Source of the DNA: Staphylococcus kloosii
Lineage (GTDB): Bacteria > Bacillota > Bacilli > Staphylococcales > Staphylococcaceae
Assembly (NCBI RefSeq): GCF_003019255.1
Contig: NZ_CP027846.1
Location: 1,426,001 to 1,490,000, forward strand
DNA length: 64,000 nucleotides
Direction: 5' to 3'
Of this stretch, positions 16,874-25,109 are shown in pieces. The notes beneath the pieces were generated by a model that was given only the letters and a program-made list of their open reading frames with translations, was not told where the DNA came from and made no database searches. A program made the position numbers and the translations under genes. How positions within the stretch are numbered: the first letter of the stretch is position 1; the number at the start of each line of letters is the position of its first letter.

Positions 16874-17863
16874 ATGACTGTTACAATTTATGACGTAGCG
16901 CGCGAAGCAAGAGTTTCAATGGCGACAGTTTCACGCGTAGTTAATGGAAACCAAAATGTTAAACCTGAAACTAGAGACAAAGTTAATGCAGTAATTGAAA
17001 AATTAAATTACCGCCCAAATGCTGTAGCACGAGGCTTAGCAAGTAAAAGAACAACAACGGTAGGTGTAATAATCCCAGATATTTCTAATGTTTATTACTC
17101 TCAATTAGCAAGAGGACTTGAAGATATTGCTACGATGTACAAATATCATTCAATTATTTCTAACTCTGATAACGATCCTGTTAAAGAAAAAGAAATTTTT
17201 AATAACTTATTAAGTAAACAAGTTGATGGAATTATCTTTTTAGGTGGTACGATTTCAGAAGAAATTAAAGAGTTAATTAACAAATCTTCTGTACCTGTAG
17301 TTGTATCTGGTACGAATGGTAAAGATGATGGTATTGCTTCTGTAAATATCGATTTTAAAACAGCTGCTGAAGAGGTAACTGAGGAATTGATTAACAATGG
17401 TGCCAAAGAGTTTGGTTTCGTTGGAGGTAATTATTCTAAAAAAGCACAGGATGAAGTGCTTATTGGTTTGAAAAATGTATTGTCTAAACACAATTTATCA
17501 TTAAATGAAAATCAAGTATTTAATGGTAATGAAACGTATAAAGATGGTATTCGTGCTTTTGAAGCATTGGATAAATCAAATTTAGATGCAATTTTATCTA
17601 TTAGTGATGAACAAGCTATCGGCCTTGTACATAGTGCACAAGACGAAGGTGTTAATATCCCTGATGATATTCAAATCGTAAGTTTTAATAATACTAGATT
17701 GGTAGAAATGGTGAGACCGCAATTATCTAGTGTTATCCAACCGTTATATGATATCGGTGCAGTAGGGATGAGACTGTTAACAAAATACATGAACGAAGAA
17801 GAAATTGAAGAACCAAATGTTATTTTACCGCATAGAATTGAATATCGTGGTACAACAAAATAA
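16874..17863 (+). CDS. ccpA: Catabolite control protein A
   Basis: This LacI/GalR-family regulator of 329 residues binds cre operators as a dimer with HPr-Ser46-P and controls carbon catabolite genes. The N-terminal helix-turn-helix (about 3-24, TIYDVAREARVSMATVSRVVNG) and hinge (NYRPNAVARGLASK, about 48-61) are typical, and the periplasmic-binding-protein-like core follows. AAGGAGG precedes the ATG. Its promoter carries a cre-like site, so it probably limits its own synthesis; further cre-like sites lie at acsA, ald and pfkA in this window. A terminator at 17877-17916 ends it. Confidence 0.97.
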   Translation: MTVTIYDVAREARVSMATVSRVVNGNQNVKPETRDKVNAVIEKLNYRPNAVARGLASKRTTTVGVIIPDISNVYYSQLARGLEDIATMYKYHSIISNSDNDPVKEKEIFNNLLSKQVDGIIFLGGTISEEIKELINKSSVPVVVSGTNGKDDGIASVNIDFKTAAEEVTEELINNGAKEFGFVGGNYSKKAQDEVLIGLKNVLSKHNLSLNENQVFNGNETYKDGIRAFEALDKSNLDAILSISDEQAIGLVHSAQDEGVNIPDDIQIVSFNNTRLVEMVRPQLSSVIQPLYDIGAVGMRLLTKYMNEEEIEEPNVILPHRIEYRGTTK

Positions 17864-17876
17864 TATAATTACAGTG

Positions 17877-17916
17877 AAACCAATCGATTATTAAAATATA
17901 TTGATTGGTTTTTTAT
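17877..17916 (+). terminator. Terminator after ccpA
   Basis: AAACCAATC (17877-17885) pairs with GATTGGTTT (17903-17911), followed by TTTATTTTTTT, 13 nt after the ccpA stop. Confidence 0.85.
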
Positions 17917-17937
17917 TTTTTTGTGACTTATGTTTTT

Positions 17938-18022
17938 ATTTTGAGCTGCGCTTTCCAACGGGAAAGGCTCGAGCCTGTAGTCTCGAGACTCTTTCTATTC
18001 CGTTAGGAGTCTTGCTCAAAAT
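17938..18022. repeat. Structured intergenic repeat, copy 1 of 3
   Basis: This is an 85-nt element bounded by ATTTTGAGC and its inverse GCTCAAAAT; the outer pairing extends to 13 bp with flanking TTTT/AAAA. Inside are a CTTTC/GAAAG hairpin, the palindromes GGCTCGAGCC and TCTCGAGA, and an AGACTC/GAGTCT hairpin, giving a multibranched fold. It differs from copy 2 at three positions. Confidence 0.85.
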
Positions 18023-18119
18023 AAAAGTGTGTTAATGAGAATGGAGACAAAAGTGTTCTTCGGATAATCATTTAATTCATCTTTGTTTTTTATTTTAGGA
18101 AGTGTGATGTGAGTAATAT

Positions 18120-18204
18120 ATTTTGAGCTGTGCTTTCCAACGCGAAAGGCTCGAGCCTGTGGTCTCGAGACTCTTTCTATTCCGTTAGGAGTCTTGCTCA
18201 AAAT
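18120..18204. repeat. Structured intergenic repeat, copy 2 of 3
   Basis: This 85-nt copy is nearly identical to copy 1 and has the same terminal inverted arms (18120-18128 with 18196-18204). All internal helices are intact. Confidence 0.85.
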
Positions 18205-18314
18205 AAAAGTGTATAGATAGGAATGGAAGTAACAAGAGCTAAGTTATATTAATAATTTGGATAGCCATTACATTCATCTTTATTTTTTATTGGGAAGTGT
18301 GATGTGAGTAATAT

Positions 18315-18400
18315 ATTTTGAGCTGTGCTTTCCAACGCGAAAGGCTCGAGCCTGTGGTCTCGAGGCGCTTTCTATTCCGTCAGGATTTTCGCTCAAAAAT
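18315..18400. repeat. Structured intergenic repeat, copy 3 of 3 (diverged 3' half)
   Basis: The 5' half is identical to copy 2 through the GGTCTCGAG segment. The 3' half has changed (GGCGC for GACTC, and GATTTTCG for GAGTCTTG), so the AGACTC/GAGTCT hairpin is lost, while the outer arm GCTCAAAA remains. The 40 or so bases before this copy closely repeat those before copy 2, so copies 2 and 3 look like a tandem duplication with a 195-bp period. Confidence 0.8.
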
Positions 18401-18422
18401 TGTCGTTAATGATAATATAAAT

Positions 18423-18466
18423 AGGCAACTGCTAGATAATGTTATAGCAGTTGCCTGTTTTTAATT
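18423..18466. terminator. Terminator between the repeats and acuC
   Basis: A 12-bp perfect stem (18423-18434 with 18445-18456) is followed by GTTTTTAATTTTT on the plus strand. It lies just past the acuC stop and may serve acuC on the minus strand too, though the U run is on the plus side. Confidence 0.7.
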
Positions 18467-18482
18467 TTTGGCTATGTAATTG

Positions 18483-19634
18483 TTAGAACCAAGATTTTAC
18501 TAAATTAGCGACTTTTAAATTACTTGCGCTGATTTCTGCTGTTCTCGGTATATAAGGATAGTCCTTTAATTCGTCTTTCCAAGTAGTAGATAGTTTACAA
18601 GGAGCATATTGTTGCCATTTATTTAACCACTTCTGTGGAAGTTGTCCTTGTGGTTTTGATTCTCCAATAAGTGCTAAAAATACATGTGACCAAGCACGTG
18701 GCACGACTTCCCATATATTATAACCACCACCACCAAACATTAAGACTTTACCGTCTGTATATTCATCTGCTAATGCTTTAATAATGTATGGTATTTCATA
18801 AAGTGCATCTAATGTGCAACTCATATGAGTCAATGGATCTAAATAATGAATGTCGACCCCATGTACACTTACGATGATATCGGGTTTATACGACTTGACG
18901 ATGGGCGTGATCGTACTTTTAAAAGATTCTAAATAAGATTCATTTTCTGTGAACGGTTCGAGTGGCACATTAACGGTACGGCCATAGCCTTTTTCATCGC
19001 CGCGTTCGGTGTAATGACCTGAACCAGGGAACAAAAACTTCCCAGTCTCATGAATAGAGTAGGTTAATACATCTTCATTTGTATAAAAGCTCCATTGTGT
19101 GCCATCGCCATGATGTGCATCTGTATCGATACATAATACTTTGCAATTATAATGTTTAATTAAATATGCGATAGTAATGGCGACATCATTATATATACAA
19201 AAACCGTTAGCGCGTCCTGGTAAAGCATGGTGCAAACCGCCACCTAAATGACAGCCATTTGTTAGTTTATTCGACATAATGTCATCGGCTAAATTTAGTG
19301 CGCCACCCACAATTCTGGCACTATGCTTGTGCATGTGTTGAAACTGAACTGTATCTTCACCATCAATGCCGTACTTTTTGGCTTCTATGTCGCTTAAAAT
19401 ACCGTGTGAGGCATGCTTCATGGCTTGTATATAATCATAGGCATGAATTAACAATAATTCATCTTCGGTGGCAATTCGAGGTTTCACTATATGACTGGTC
19501 TTGAGATAGCCTAAATCTTGCAACAATTCAGTTGTTAATTTCAATCTCATTTGGTTGAATGGATGATCATTTGCGAAACGATATTGAAGTAACTCATTCG
19601 CATATACATAACCCGTTGTTTCAATGTTACTCAT
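18483..19634 (-). CDS. acuC: Acetoin utilization protein AcuC (class I-type deacetylase)
   Basis: This zinc-dependent lysine deacetylase of 383 residues is related to eukaryotic histone deacetylases. In Bacillus it removes the acetyl group that AcuA puts on acetyl-CoA synthetase. The histidine pair with DTDAHHGDGTQW (about 165-176), the zinc-ligand loop SVHGVDIHYLDPL, and the GGGGYN motif near 305 are intact. GGGGAG precedes the ATG. It lies 14 nt after acuA in the same transcript, which diverges from acsA. This staphylococcus has no acuB between them in this window. Confidence 0.95.
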   Translation of the reverse strand: MSNIETTGYVYANELLQYRFANDHPFNQMRLKLTTELLQDLGYLKTSHIVKPRIATEDELLLIHAYDYIQAMKHASHGILSDIEAKKYGIDGEDTVQFQHMHKHSARIVGGALNLADDIMSNKLTNGCHLGGGLHHALPGRANGFCIYNDVAITIAYLIKHYNCKVLCIDTDAHHGDGTQWSFYTNEDVLTYSIHETGKFLFPGSGHYTERGDEKGYGRTVNVPLEPFTENESYLESFKSTITPIVKSYKPDIIVSVHGVDIHYLDPLTHMSCTLDALYEIPYIIKALADEYTDGKVLMFGGGGYNIWEVVPRAWSHVFLALIGESKPQGQLPQKWLNKWQQYAPCKLSTTWKDELKDYPYIPRTAEISASNLKVANLVKSWF

Positions 19635-19648
19635 AAAATTTCTCCCCT

Positions 19649-20281
19649 TTAAAAGAAAAAGCGATTCATATAGCGAATATCATCAAAGTCTTGTAATTGT
19701 TTAATCGAAATACGAGAACCAATTCTCGCCATTAAACAATTTGCTGGATGACTTGTTATCTCTGGATCATCAGTTGCAAAAACTTCAAGGCCCCCATATC
19801 CCATTAATTTTTGCATTAATTTTTTATATTCATAAACGTCTAGTCCAGAGTTTTTTAAGTCCCAATGCCAATAATATTCAGTTGTTATAATAATATAATC
19901 TTCTACTTCGTCTTGAGACAGACTTAATTTAATTAATTCTGTACCTAAATGCAAATAACGATAAGGCAAACTAATTTCGATAGCACCGAGTTCAATTAGG
20001 TATGGTAACTTGCCACTAGACCAACGTTCTAATGGATCTGGATAATGATAAGTGACATAGCCAATAATATGTTGTTTATCTCTTAAAACAAAAATTCTTC
20101 CTTCTGGTAATTCGCTAATTTCTTTGATGGCCTCAAATTGTTCATTTGGATATCTAAATGAATGTAAACCTTCATCAAAAGTCATATGCTCTAAATCTTG
20201 TATAGGCACTGGTCCTTCAATAATATATTGGTTATTATCAATGTCATATGATTGCTTCACATATGTTTTTTTGTGCTCCAT
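19649..20281 (-). CDS. acuA: Protein lysine acetyltransferase AcuA
   Basis: This GNAT-fold acetyltransferase of 210 residues acetylates the active-site lysine of acetyl-CoA synthetase and shuts it off. The GNAT core is visible (IFVLRDKQHIIGYVTYH near 85, then LIELGAIEISLPYRYLHLGTELI near 115-137 as the acetyl-CoA binding part). AGGTGGTGG precedes the ATG. It is divergent from its target gene acsA, 173 nt away, and followed by acuC, so writer, eraser and target are encoded together. Confidence 0.92.
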   Translation of the reverse strand: MEHKKTYVKQSYDIDNNQYIIEGPVPIQDLEHMTFDEGLHSFRYPNEQFEAIKEISELPEGRIFVLRDKQHIIGYVTYHYPDPLERWSSGKLPYLIELGAIEISLPYRYLHLGTELIKLSLSQDEVEDYIIITTEYYWHWDLKNSGLDVYEYKKLMQKLMGYGGLEVFATDDPEITSHPANCLMARIGSRISIKQLQDFDDIRYMNRFFF

Positions 20282-20384
20282 ATTTTTTATCCACCACCTT
20301 TATATATATTATAACAATTATTATTAATGATTATTATAATTGATAGTATTGTAAATTAACACAATAAAATACACTTTTATTTTT

Positions 20385-20413
20385 TTGAAAATTGGGTATA
20401 TTTTAGATATAAT
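20385..20413 (+). promoter_or_regulatory. Sigma-A promoter of acsA
   Basis: TTGAAA (20385-20390), 17 nt, then TATAAT (20408-20413), with a predicted start near 20420. Confidence 0.85.
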
Positions 20414-20421
20414 GAATTTTG

Positions 20422-20435
20422 AGAAAGCGATTTCA
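20422..20435 (+). promoter_or_regulatory. cre operator at acsA
   Basis: AGAAAGCGATTTCA differs from the cre pattern TGNAANCGNWNNCA only at the first base. It lies immediately after the predicted transcription start, a position that gives CcpA repression, and Bacillus acsA is a known CcpA target. Confidence 0.8.
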
Positions 20436-20454
20436 CTTTAAGGGGGATTTCATA

Positions 20455-22164
20455 ATGAAAGTAGATGTATATAAAGGGGAACAAGGAAATTTCAATCTAC
20501 CAAATTACGAAGAAGTATATAACAACTTCGATTGGAAAGAGGTAGAGAAAGAATTTTCTTGGTATCAAACTGGCAAAATGAACATGGCACATGAATGTAT
20601 CGATCGCCATGTTGATGACGGTAAAGGAGATAAAGTCGCTTTATATTATAAAGATGATGAGCGTAAAGAAAGTTATACTTTCAGTGATATGAAAGATTAT
20701 TCTAATAAGGCGGCTAACGTCCTTAAAGATAAGGCAAATGTAGAAAAAGGTGATAGAGTATTTATTTTTATGCCTAGAACACCTGAATTATATTTTGCCT
20801 TTTTAGGTATTTTAAAAATTGGTGCCATTGTTGGACCATTATTTGAAGCATTTATGGAAAAAGCGGTAGGTGATAGATTAGACAACAGTGACGCTAAAGT
20901 TATTGTTACAACTAATGATTTATTACCTAGAATTCCACAAGATAAATTACCTAATTTAGAAAAAATTATAGTTGTAGATGACAATGTAGATAGTGACTAC
21001 GTTGATTTCAATAAAGAAATGGAAACGGCTAGTAATGAATTTGATACTGAATGGTTAAACGAAGATGATGGTTTAATTTTACATTATACTTCAGGTTCAA
21101 CTGGCCAACCTAAAGGTGTATTACATGTACAAAAAGCTATGTTAGTACATTACATTTCAGGGAAATATGTATTAGATTTAACTGACGATGATGTTTATTG
21201 GTGTACAGCAGATCCAGGTTGGGTAACTGGTACTTCTTATGGTGTATTTAGTCCGTGGTTAAATGGTGCGACTAACTGTATCGCAGGTGGACGTTTCTCA
21301 CCAGAAGCTTGGTATAAAATGATAGATGAATTTAAAGTAACGATTTGGTACACAGCGCCAACAGCATTACGTATGTTAATGAGTGCTGGCGATGACGTTA
21401 TTAAAAAATATGATTTATCATCACTAAAAAGTATTTTATCAGTAGGTGAACCATTAAACCCAGAAGTAATTAAATGGGCATATGATGTGTTTGGTAAACG
21501 TGTATTAGATACTTGGTGGATGACTGAAACTGGTGGCCATATGATCGTAAACTATCCTTCAATGGATGTTAAATTAGGTTCAATGGGTAAACCTCTTCCA
21601 GGTGTAGAAGCTTCTATTGTGGATGATCAAGGTAACGAATTACCACCAAATAGAATGGGTAACTTAGCATTGAAAAAAGGTTGGCCTTCAATGATGCATT
21701 CAATTTGGAAAAATCCTGAAAAATATGATTCATACTTTATTGGTGATTGGTATGTTTCAGGTGATTCTGCATACAAAGATGAGGATGGATATTTCTGGTT
21801 CCAAGGTCGTGTCGATGACGTAATTATGACTGCCGGTGAACGTGTAGGTCCATTCGAAGTAGAATCAAAACTAGTTGAGCATGATGCGGTAGCTGAAGCT
21901 GGTGTAATTGGTAAACCTGATTCAGTACGTGGCGAAATTATTAAAGCATTCGTAGCTTTAAAACCTGGCTATGAACCTAGCGATGAGTTAAAAGAAGAAA
22001 TTCGTGTCTTTGTTAAAGAAGGTTTAGCTGCACATGCTGCGCCTAGAGAAATTGAATTCAAAGACAAACTTCCAAAAACACGTTCAGGTAAAATTATGAG
22101 ACGTGTACTTAAAGCCTGGGAACTAGATTTACCAGAAGGCGATTTAAGTACGATGGAAGATTAA
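20455..22164 (+). CDS. acsA: Acetyl-CoA synthetase
   Basis: This AMP-forming acetate-CoA ligase of 569 residues recovers excreted acetate when sugar runs out. The adenylate motif YTSGSTGQPKG is near 221, WWMTETGG near 356, the hinge GRVDDVIMTAGERVGPFE near 455, and the catalytic lysine in TRSGKIMRR at about 546, which is the AcuA/AcuC target. The start at 20455 follows AAGGGGGAT with suitable spacing; an in-frame start 12 codons earlier would lie over the cre site and has no ribosome site. A promoter and cre are directly upstream. Confidence 0.96.
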   Translation: MKVDVYKGEQGNFNLPNYEEVYNNFDWKEVEKEFSWYQTGKMNMAHECIDRHVDDGKGDKVALYYKDDERKESYTFSDMKDYSNKAANVLKDKANVEKGDRVFIFMPRTPELYFAFLGILKIGAIVGPLFEAFMEKAVGDRLDNSDAKVIVTTNDLLPRIPQDKLPNLEKIIVVDDNVDSDYVDFNKEMETASNEFDTEWLNEDDGLILHYTSGSTGQPKGVLHVQKAMLVHYISGKYVLDLTDDDVYWCTADPGWVTGTSYGVFSPWLNGATNCIAGGRFSPEAWYKMIDEFKVTIWYTAPTALRMLMSAGDDVIKKYDLSSLKSILSVGEPLNPEVIKWAYDVFGKRVLDTWWMTETGGHMIVNYPSMDVKLGSMGKPLPGVEASIVDDQGNELPPNRMGNLALKKGWPSMMHSIWKNPEKYDSYFIGDWYVSGDSAYKDEDGYFWFQGRVDDVIMTAGERVGPFEVESKLVEHDAVAEAGVIGKPDSVRGEIIKAFVALKPGYEPSDELKEEIRVFVKEGLAAHAAPREIEFKDKLPKTRSGKIMRRVLKAWELDLPEGDLSTMED

Positions 22165-22197
22165 TTATAGAAACTTATGGCTATTGAAGTCGTAACA

Positions 22198-22231
22198 GAA
22201 CGCTACCTTATATAGGTAGTGTTCTTTTTTA
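22198..22231 (+). terminator. Terminator after acsA
   Basis: GAACGCTACC (22198-22207) pairs with GGTAGTGTTC (22215-22224, one G-U) and is followed by TTTTTT. Confidence 0.88.
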
Positions 22232-22378
22232 TGTGCTTTAACATATAAAAATATGAATATTCTATGTAAGCGCTACCTAAACCGTCGACAAAGTGAGGGT
22301 AGTTCGATAATATAAATATAGAGGACTAACTCTCTAATTTTGTTACTGTTTACTATACCAAACTAAGGGGGATTTTAA

Positions 22379-24046
22379 GTGGCACATTTATCTGATTTAG
22401 AGATTGCAAACAATGCAACATTAAAACCTATTACTGAGATTGCTCAAAAGGTGAATATCGACGAAGATGCACTAGAGCAATATGGAAAATATAAAGCAAA
22501 GGTTGATATTAATAAGATCAACAAAAATGAAGAAAAGGGTAAGGTCGTATTAGTGACTGCAATGAGCCCTACGCCTGCTGGTGAAGGTAAATCTACTGTA
22601 ACTGTTGGCTTAGCTGATGCATTAAATAAATTAAAGAAAAAAGTAATGGTCGCATTAAGAGAACCTGCACTCGGGCCAATATTTGGTATTAAAGGTGGCG
22701 CGACTGGCGGTGGTTATGCACAAGTTTTACCTATGGAAGATATTAATTTACATTTCAATGGAGACTTCCATGCCATTACTACGGCAAATAATGCTCTGTC
22801 AGCGTTTATAGATAACCACATGCATCATGGGAATGAATTGGAAATTGATCAACGCCGTATTGAATGGAAGCGCGTGTTAGATATGAACGACCGTGCTTTA
22901 AGACAAGTGAATGTAGGCCTTGGTGGACCAACACAAGGTATCCCTCGTGAAGATGGTTTTAATATTACTGTAGCTTCAGAAATCATGGCTATTTTATGTT
23001 TAGCAACAAGTATTGATGATTTAAGAACTAAAATCAGTAACATTACTATTGGCTATACTCGTTCTCGTAAACCAGTAACAGTAGCTGATCTAAAAGTAGA
23101 AGGCGCGTTGGCAATGATTTTAAAAGATGCAATAAAACCAAACCTTGTTCAAACGATTGAAGGCACACCAGCATTAGTACATGGAGGGCCATTCGCAAAT
23201 ATCGCGCATGGTTGTAACTCCGTTTTAGCTACGGAAACTGCGAGAGACTTAGCCGATGTGGTAGTTACTGAGGCAGGTTTTGGTTCTGATTTAGGTGCCG
23301 AAAAATTCATGAACATTAAAGCAAGAGAAGCAGGGTTTGAACCTTCTGCAGTTGTAGTAGTTGCGACTATAAGAGCGTTGAAAATGCACGGTGGTGTACC
23401 TAAAGATGATTTGAAAGCTGAAAATGTCGAAGCGGTTAAACAAGGTATCGTCAATTTAGAACGTCACGTAGATAATGTGAAAAAGTATGGGGTTGAACCT
23501 GTAATAGCCTTAAATGCCTTTATTCACGATACAGATGCTGAAACTGAATTCGTGCAACAATGGGCTAAAGAAAAAGGTGTAAGACTAGCATTAACTGAAG
23601 TATGGGAAAAAGGTGGTGCTGGTGGTGAATCATTAGCACAAAATGTATTAGAAGTTATCGATGAACCACAATCATTTAAACATTTATATGAGTTAGATTT
23701 ACCAATTGAAGAAAAAATCGAGACGATTGTAAAAGAAATATACGGTGGTAAAGGTGTTTCATTTACAAGTAAAGCACAAAAACAATTGGCTTCATTTAAA
23801 GAAAATGGATGGGACAAATATCCAGTTTGTATGGCTAAAACACAATATTCTTTCTCAGATGATCAAACACAACTTGGCGCACCAAGTGATTTTGAAATTA
23901 CAATTCGTGAATTAGAAGCGAAAACAGGTGCAGGCTTTATCGTCGCGCTTACTGGTGCGATAATGACGATGCCAGGATTACCGAAAAAACCAGCTGCACT
24001 TAATATGGATGTAACTGAAGATGGACATGCGAAAGGCTTATTCTAA
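22379..24046 (+). CDS. fhs: Formate-tetrahydrofolate ligase
   Basis: This cytosolic enzyme of 555 residues makes 10-formyl-tetrahydrofolate from formate, THF and ATP for purine and formyl-Met-tRNA synthesis. The nucleotide loop TPAGEGKSTVTVG is at about 64-76, and REPALGPIFGIKGGATGGGYAQV is near 94. The start is GTG at 22379, preceded by AAGGGGG, and the N-terminus (AHLSDLEIANNA) matches the family. It stands alone between two terminators. Confidence 0.96.
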   Translation: MAHLSDLEIANNATLKPITEIAQKVNIDEDALEQYGKYKAKVDINKINKNEEKGKVVLVTAMSPTPAGEGKSTVTVGLADALNKLKKKVMVALREPALGPIFGIKGGATGGGYAQVLPMEDINLHFNGDFHAITTANNALSAFIDNHMHHGNELEIDQRRIEWKRVLDMNDRALRQVNVGLGGPTQGIPREDGFNITVASEIMAILCLATSIDDLRTKISNITIGYTRSRKPVTVADLKVEGALAMILKDAIKPNLVQTIEGTPALVHGGPFANIAHGCNSVLATETARDLADVVVTEAGFGSDLGAEKFMNIKAREAGFEPSAVVVVATIRALKMHGGVPKDDLKAENVEAVKQGIVNLERHVDNVKKYGVEPVIALNAFIHDTDAETEFVQQWAKEKGVRLALTEVWEKGGAGGESLAQNVLEVIDEPQSFKHLYELDLPIEEKIETIVKEIYGGKGVSFTSKAQKQLASFKENGWDKYPVCMAKTQYSFSDDQTQLGAPSDFEITIRELEAKTGAGFIVALTGAIMTMPGLPKKPAALNMDVTEDGHAKGLF

Positions 24047-24076
24047 GTAATAGACAATATGTTTTAATATATAAAG

Positions 24077-24113
24077 CACACAGCTCTGTATTATATAGAG
24101 CCGTGTGTTTTTT
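24077..24113. terminator. Bidirectional terminator between fhs and the glycosyltransferase
   Basis: Arms at 24077-24087 and 24097-24107 pair with a single mismatch, followed by TTTTTT on the plus strand and AT-rich sequence on the minus strand. The genes converge here with only 68 nt between stops. Confidence 0.8.
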
Positions 24114-24114
24114 A

Positions 24115-25005
24115 TTAATTATTTGTTCTTAAGTTAGCTTTAATATTTTCTTTTTCTGCTGTTTTAAATTGTTTATGCGTAATTTTATCTTCTACTAACA
24201 TACGTCTTAATACATAATGCTGTCGGTTTAAGCCGATAGATAATTGCGCTTGTGTCTTTAAAGAACCATCGGAATTATAAGGCGTATAATAATAGGGGCT
24301 TTGTAATAAACCAACTATATATGCAGACTCTGCAACGGTAAGATTATTAGGAGATTTACCAAATAAACTAAACGAAGCGGAGGCTATACCTGTAATATTA
24401 GCGCCATTATAATCTCTGCCAAATGGGACTATGTTCAAATAAATATATAAAATTTCTTTTTTGGTAAATAGCTTTTCAGTACGCATCGCTAAAACCAATT
24501 CATTAGCCTTACGCGAATAGGTTTTCTTATTTGTTAAAACTTGATTTTTGACTAATTGTTGGGTAATTGTGCTACCGCCAGACGAGATTTGTGTGTTAAA
24601 GACATCTTGAAATACTGCTCTTAACAAAGCTTTAGGCAATATACCGTTATGTTTAAAATACAAACTATCTTCCGATGACGTTAGTGCTTTAATCACCGTA
24701 TTGTTTACGCTTTTAGGTCCAACAATTAAAGTGTTATCCGATTGATCGAAAGCTGTTAAAATATCACGATTGCGATTGTGAAGCGCTTCGCTCCCAGGGA
24801 AATCCAACAGTTCAGCTTTTAGTTTTTTATCAGACATATGGGTGGCATCTTTTGTTAGATGACTAAAGTATAATACAGATGCAGCCAACACAATGACGCT
24901 AATAGACGCCACAATGACGAATAAAGCTACGAATATATGTTTTATTTTTTTATAAATAACTTCAAATTTAGTTAAAGTATTCATATCGTATTGATCGTTT
25001 TCCAA
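24115..25005 (-). CDS. Monofunctional peptidoglycan glycosyltransferase (GT51)
   Basis: This membrane-anchored transglycosylase of about 296 residues polymerises lipid II into glycan strands without a transpeptidase domain. After a cytosolic segment comes one membrane helix (about 28-53), then the GT51 motifs EDSLYFKHNGI (catalytic Glu), GGSTITQQLVKNQ, RKANELVLAMRTEK and KKEILYIYLN. Of the two staphylococcal enzymes it resembles SgtA by location next to tyrS. The start is uncertain: GGAGG at about 25017-25021 suits a TTG at 25005; a GTG at 25017 is part of that ribosome site, and an ATG at 24984 is rather far from it. Confidence 0.85.
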   Translation of the reverse strand: MENDQYDMNTLTKFEVIYKKIKHIFVALFVIVASISVIVLAASVLYFSHLTKDATHMSDKKLKAELLDFPGSEALHNRNRDILTAFDQSDNTLIVGPKSVNNTVIKALTSSEDSLYFKHNGILPKALLRAVFQDVFNTQISSGGSTITQQLVKNQVLTNKKTYSRKANELVLAMRTEKLFTKKEILYIYLNIVPFGRDYNGANITGIASASFSLFGKSPNNLTVAESAYIVGLLQSPYYYTPYNSDGSLKTQAQLSIGLNRQHYVLRRMLVEDKITHKQFKTAEKENIKANLRTNN

Positions 25006-25053
25006 CTTTGGCTGCACCTCCTGTCAACGAAATCATTATAACACATTTCGATA

Positions 25054-25082
25054 TTGACTTTTAAAATAGCTTTACTTATAAT
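25054..25082 (+). promoter_or_regulatory. Sigma-A promoter of the tyrS leader
   Basis: TTGACT (25054-25059), 17 nt, TATAAT (25077-25082). Transcription would start near 25090, giving a 290-nt leader. Confidence 0.85.
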
Positions 25083-25109
25083 TATATTCAATTCGATATT
25101 ATTTTGGAT

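Larger units (their letters stand above)
17864..18482. other. 619-nt intergenic region filled by terminators and a triple repeat
   Basis: Between the stop codons of ccpA and acuC there is no credible gene. The space is taken by the ccpA terminator, three copies of an 85-nt structured repeat with partly duplicated spacers, and a terminator at 18423-18466. A 61-codon minus-strand open frame here just crosses a repeat copy and has no ribosome site. Confidence 0.75.

Noticed and set aside
18016..18201. Small minus-strand gene across repeat copy 2
   Set aside because: It has no ribosome site and its codons are those of the structured repeat. An open frame by chance.
17938..18400. CRISPR array
   Set aside because: Only three units, 85 nt long, with spacers of about 100 nt that themselves share sequence, and no cas genes. 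This is not a CRISPR layout.
17938..18400. STAR elements of S. aureus
   Set aside because: STAR repeats are short GC-rich direct units with a TGTTGNGGCCC core. The core here is CTCGAG-based with long inverted ends.
19656..19669. cre-like AAAAAGCGATTCAT near the end of acuA
   Set aside because: Four mismatches to the pattern and it lies within the coding sequence.
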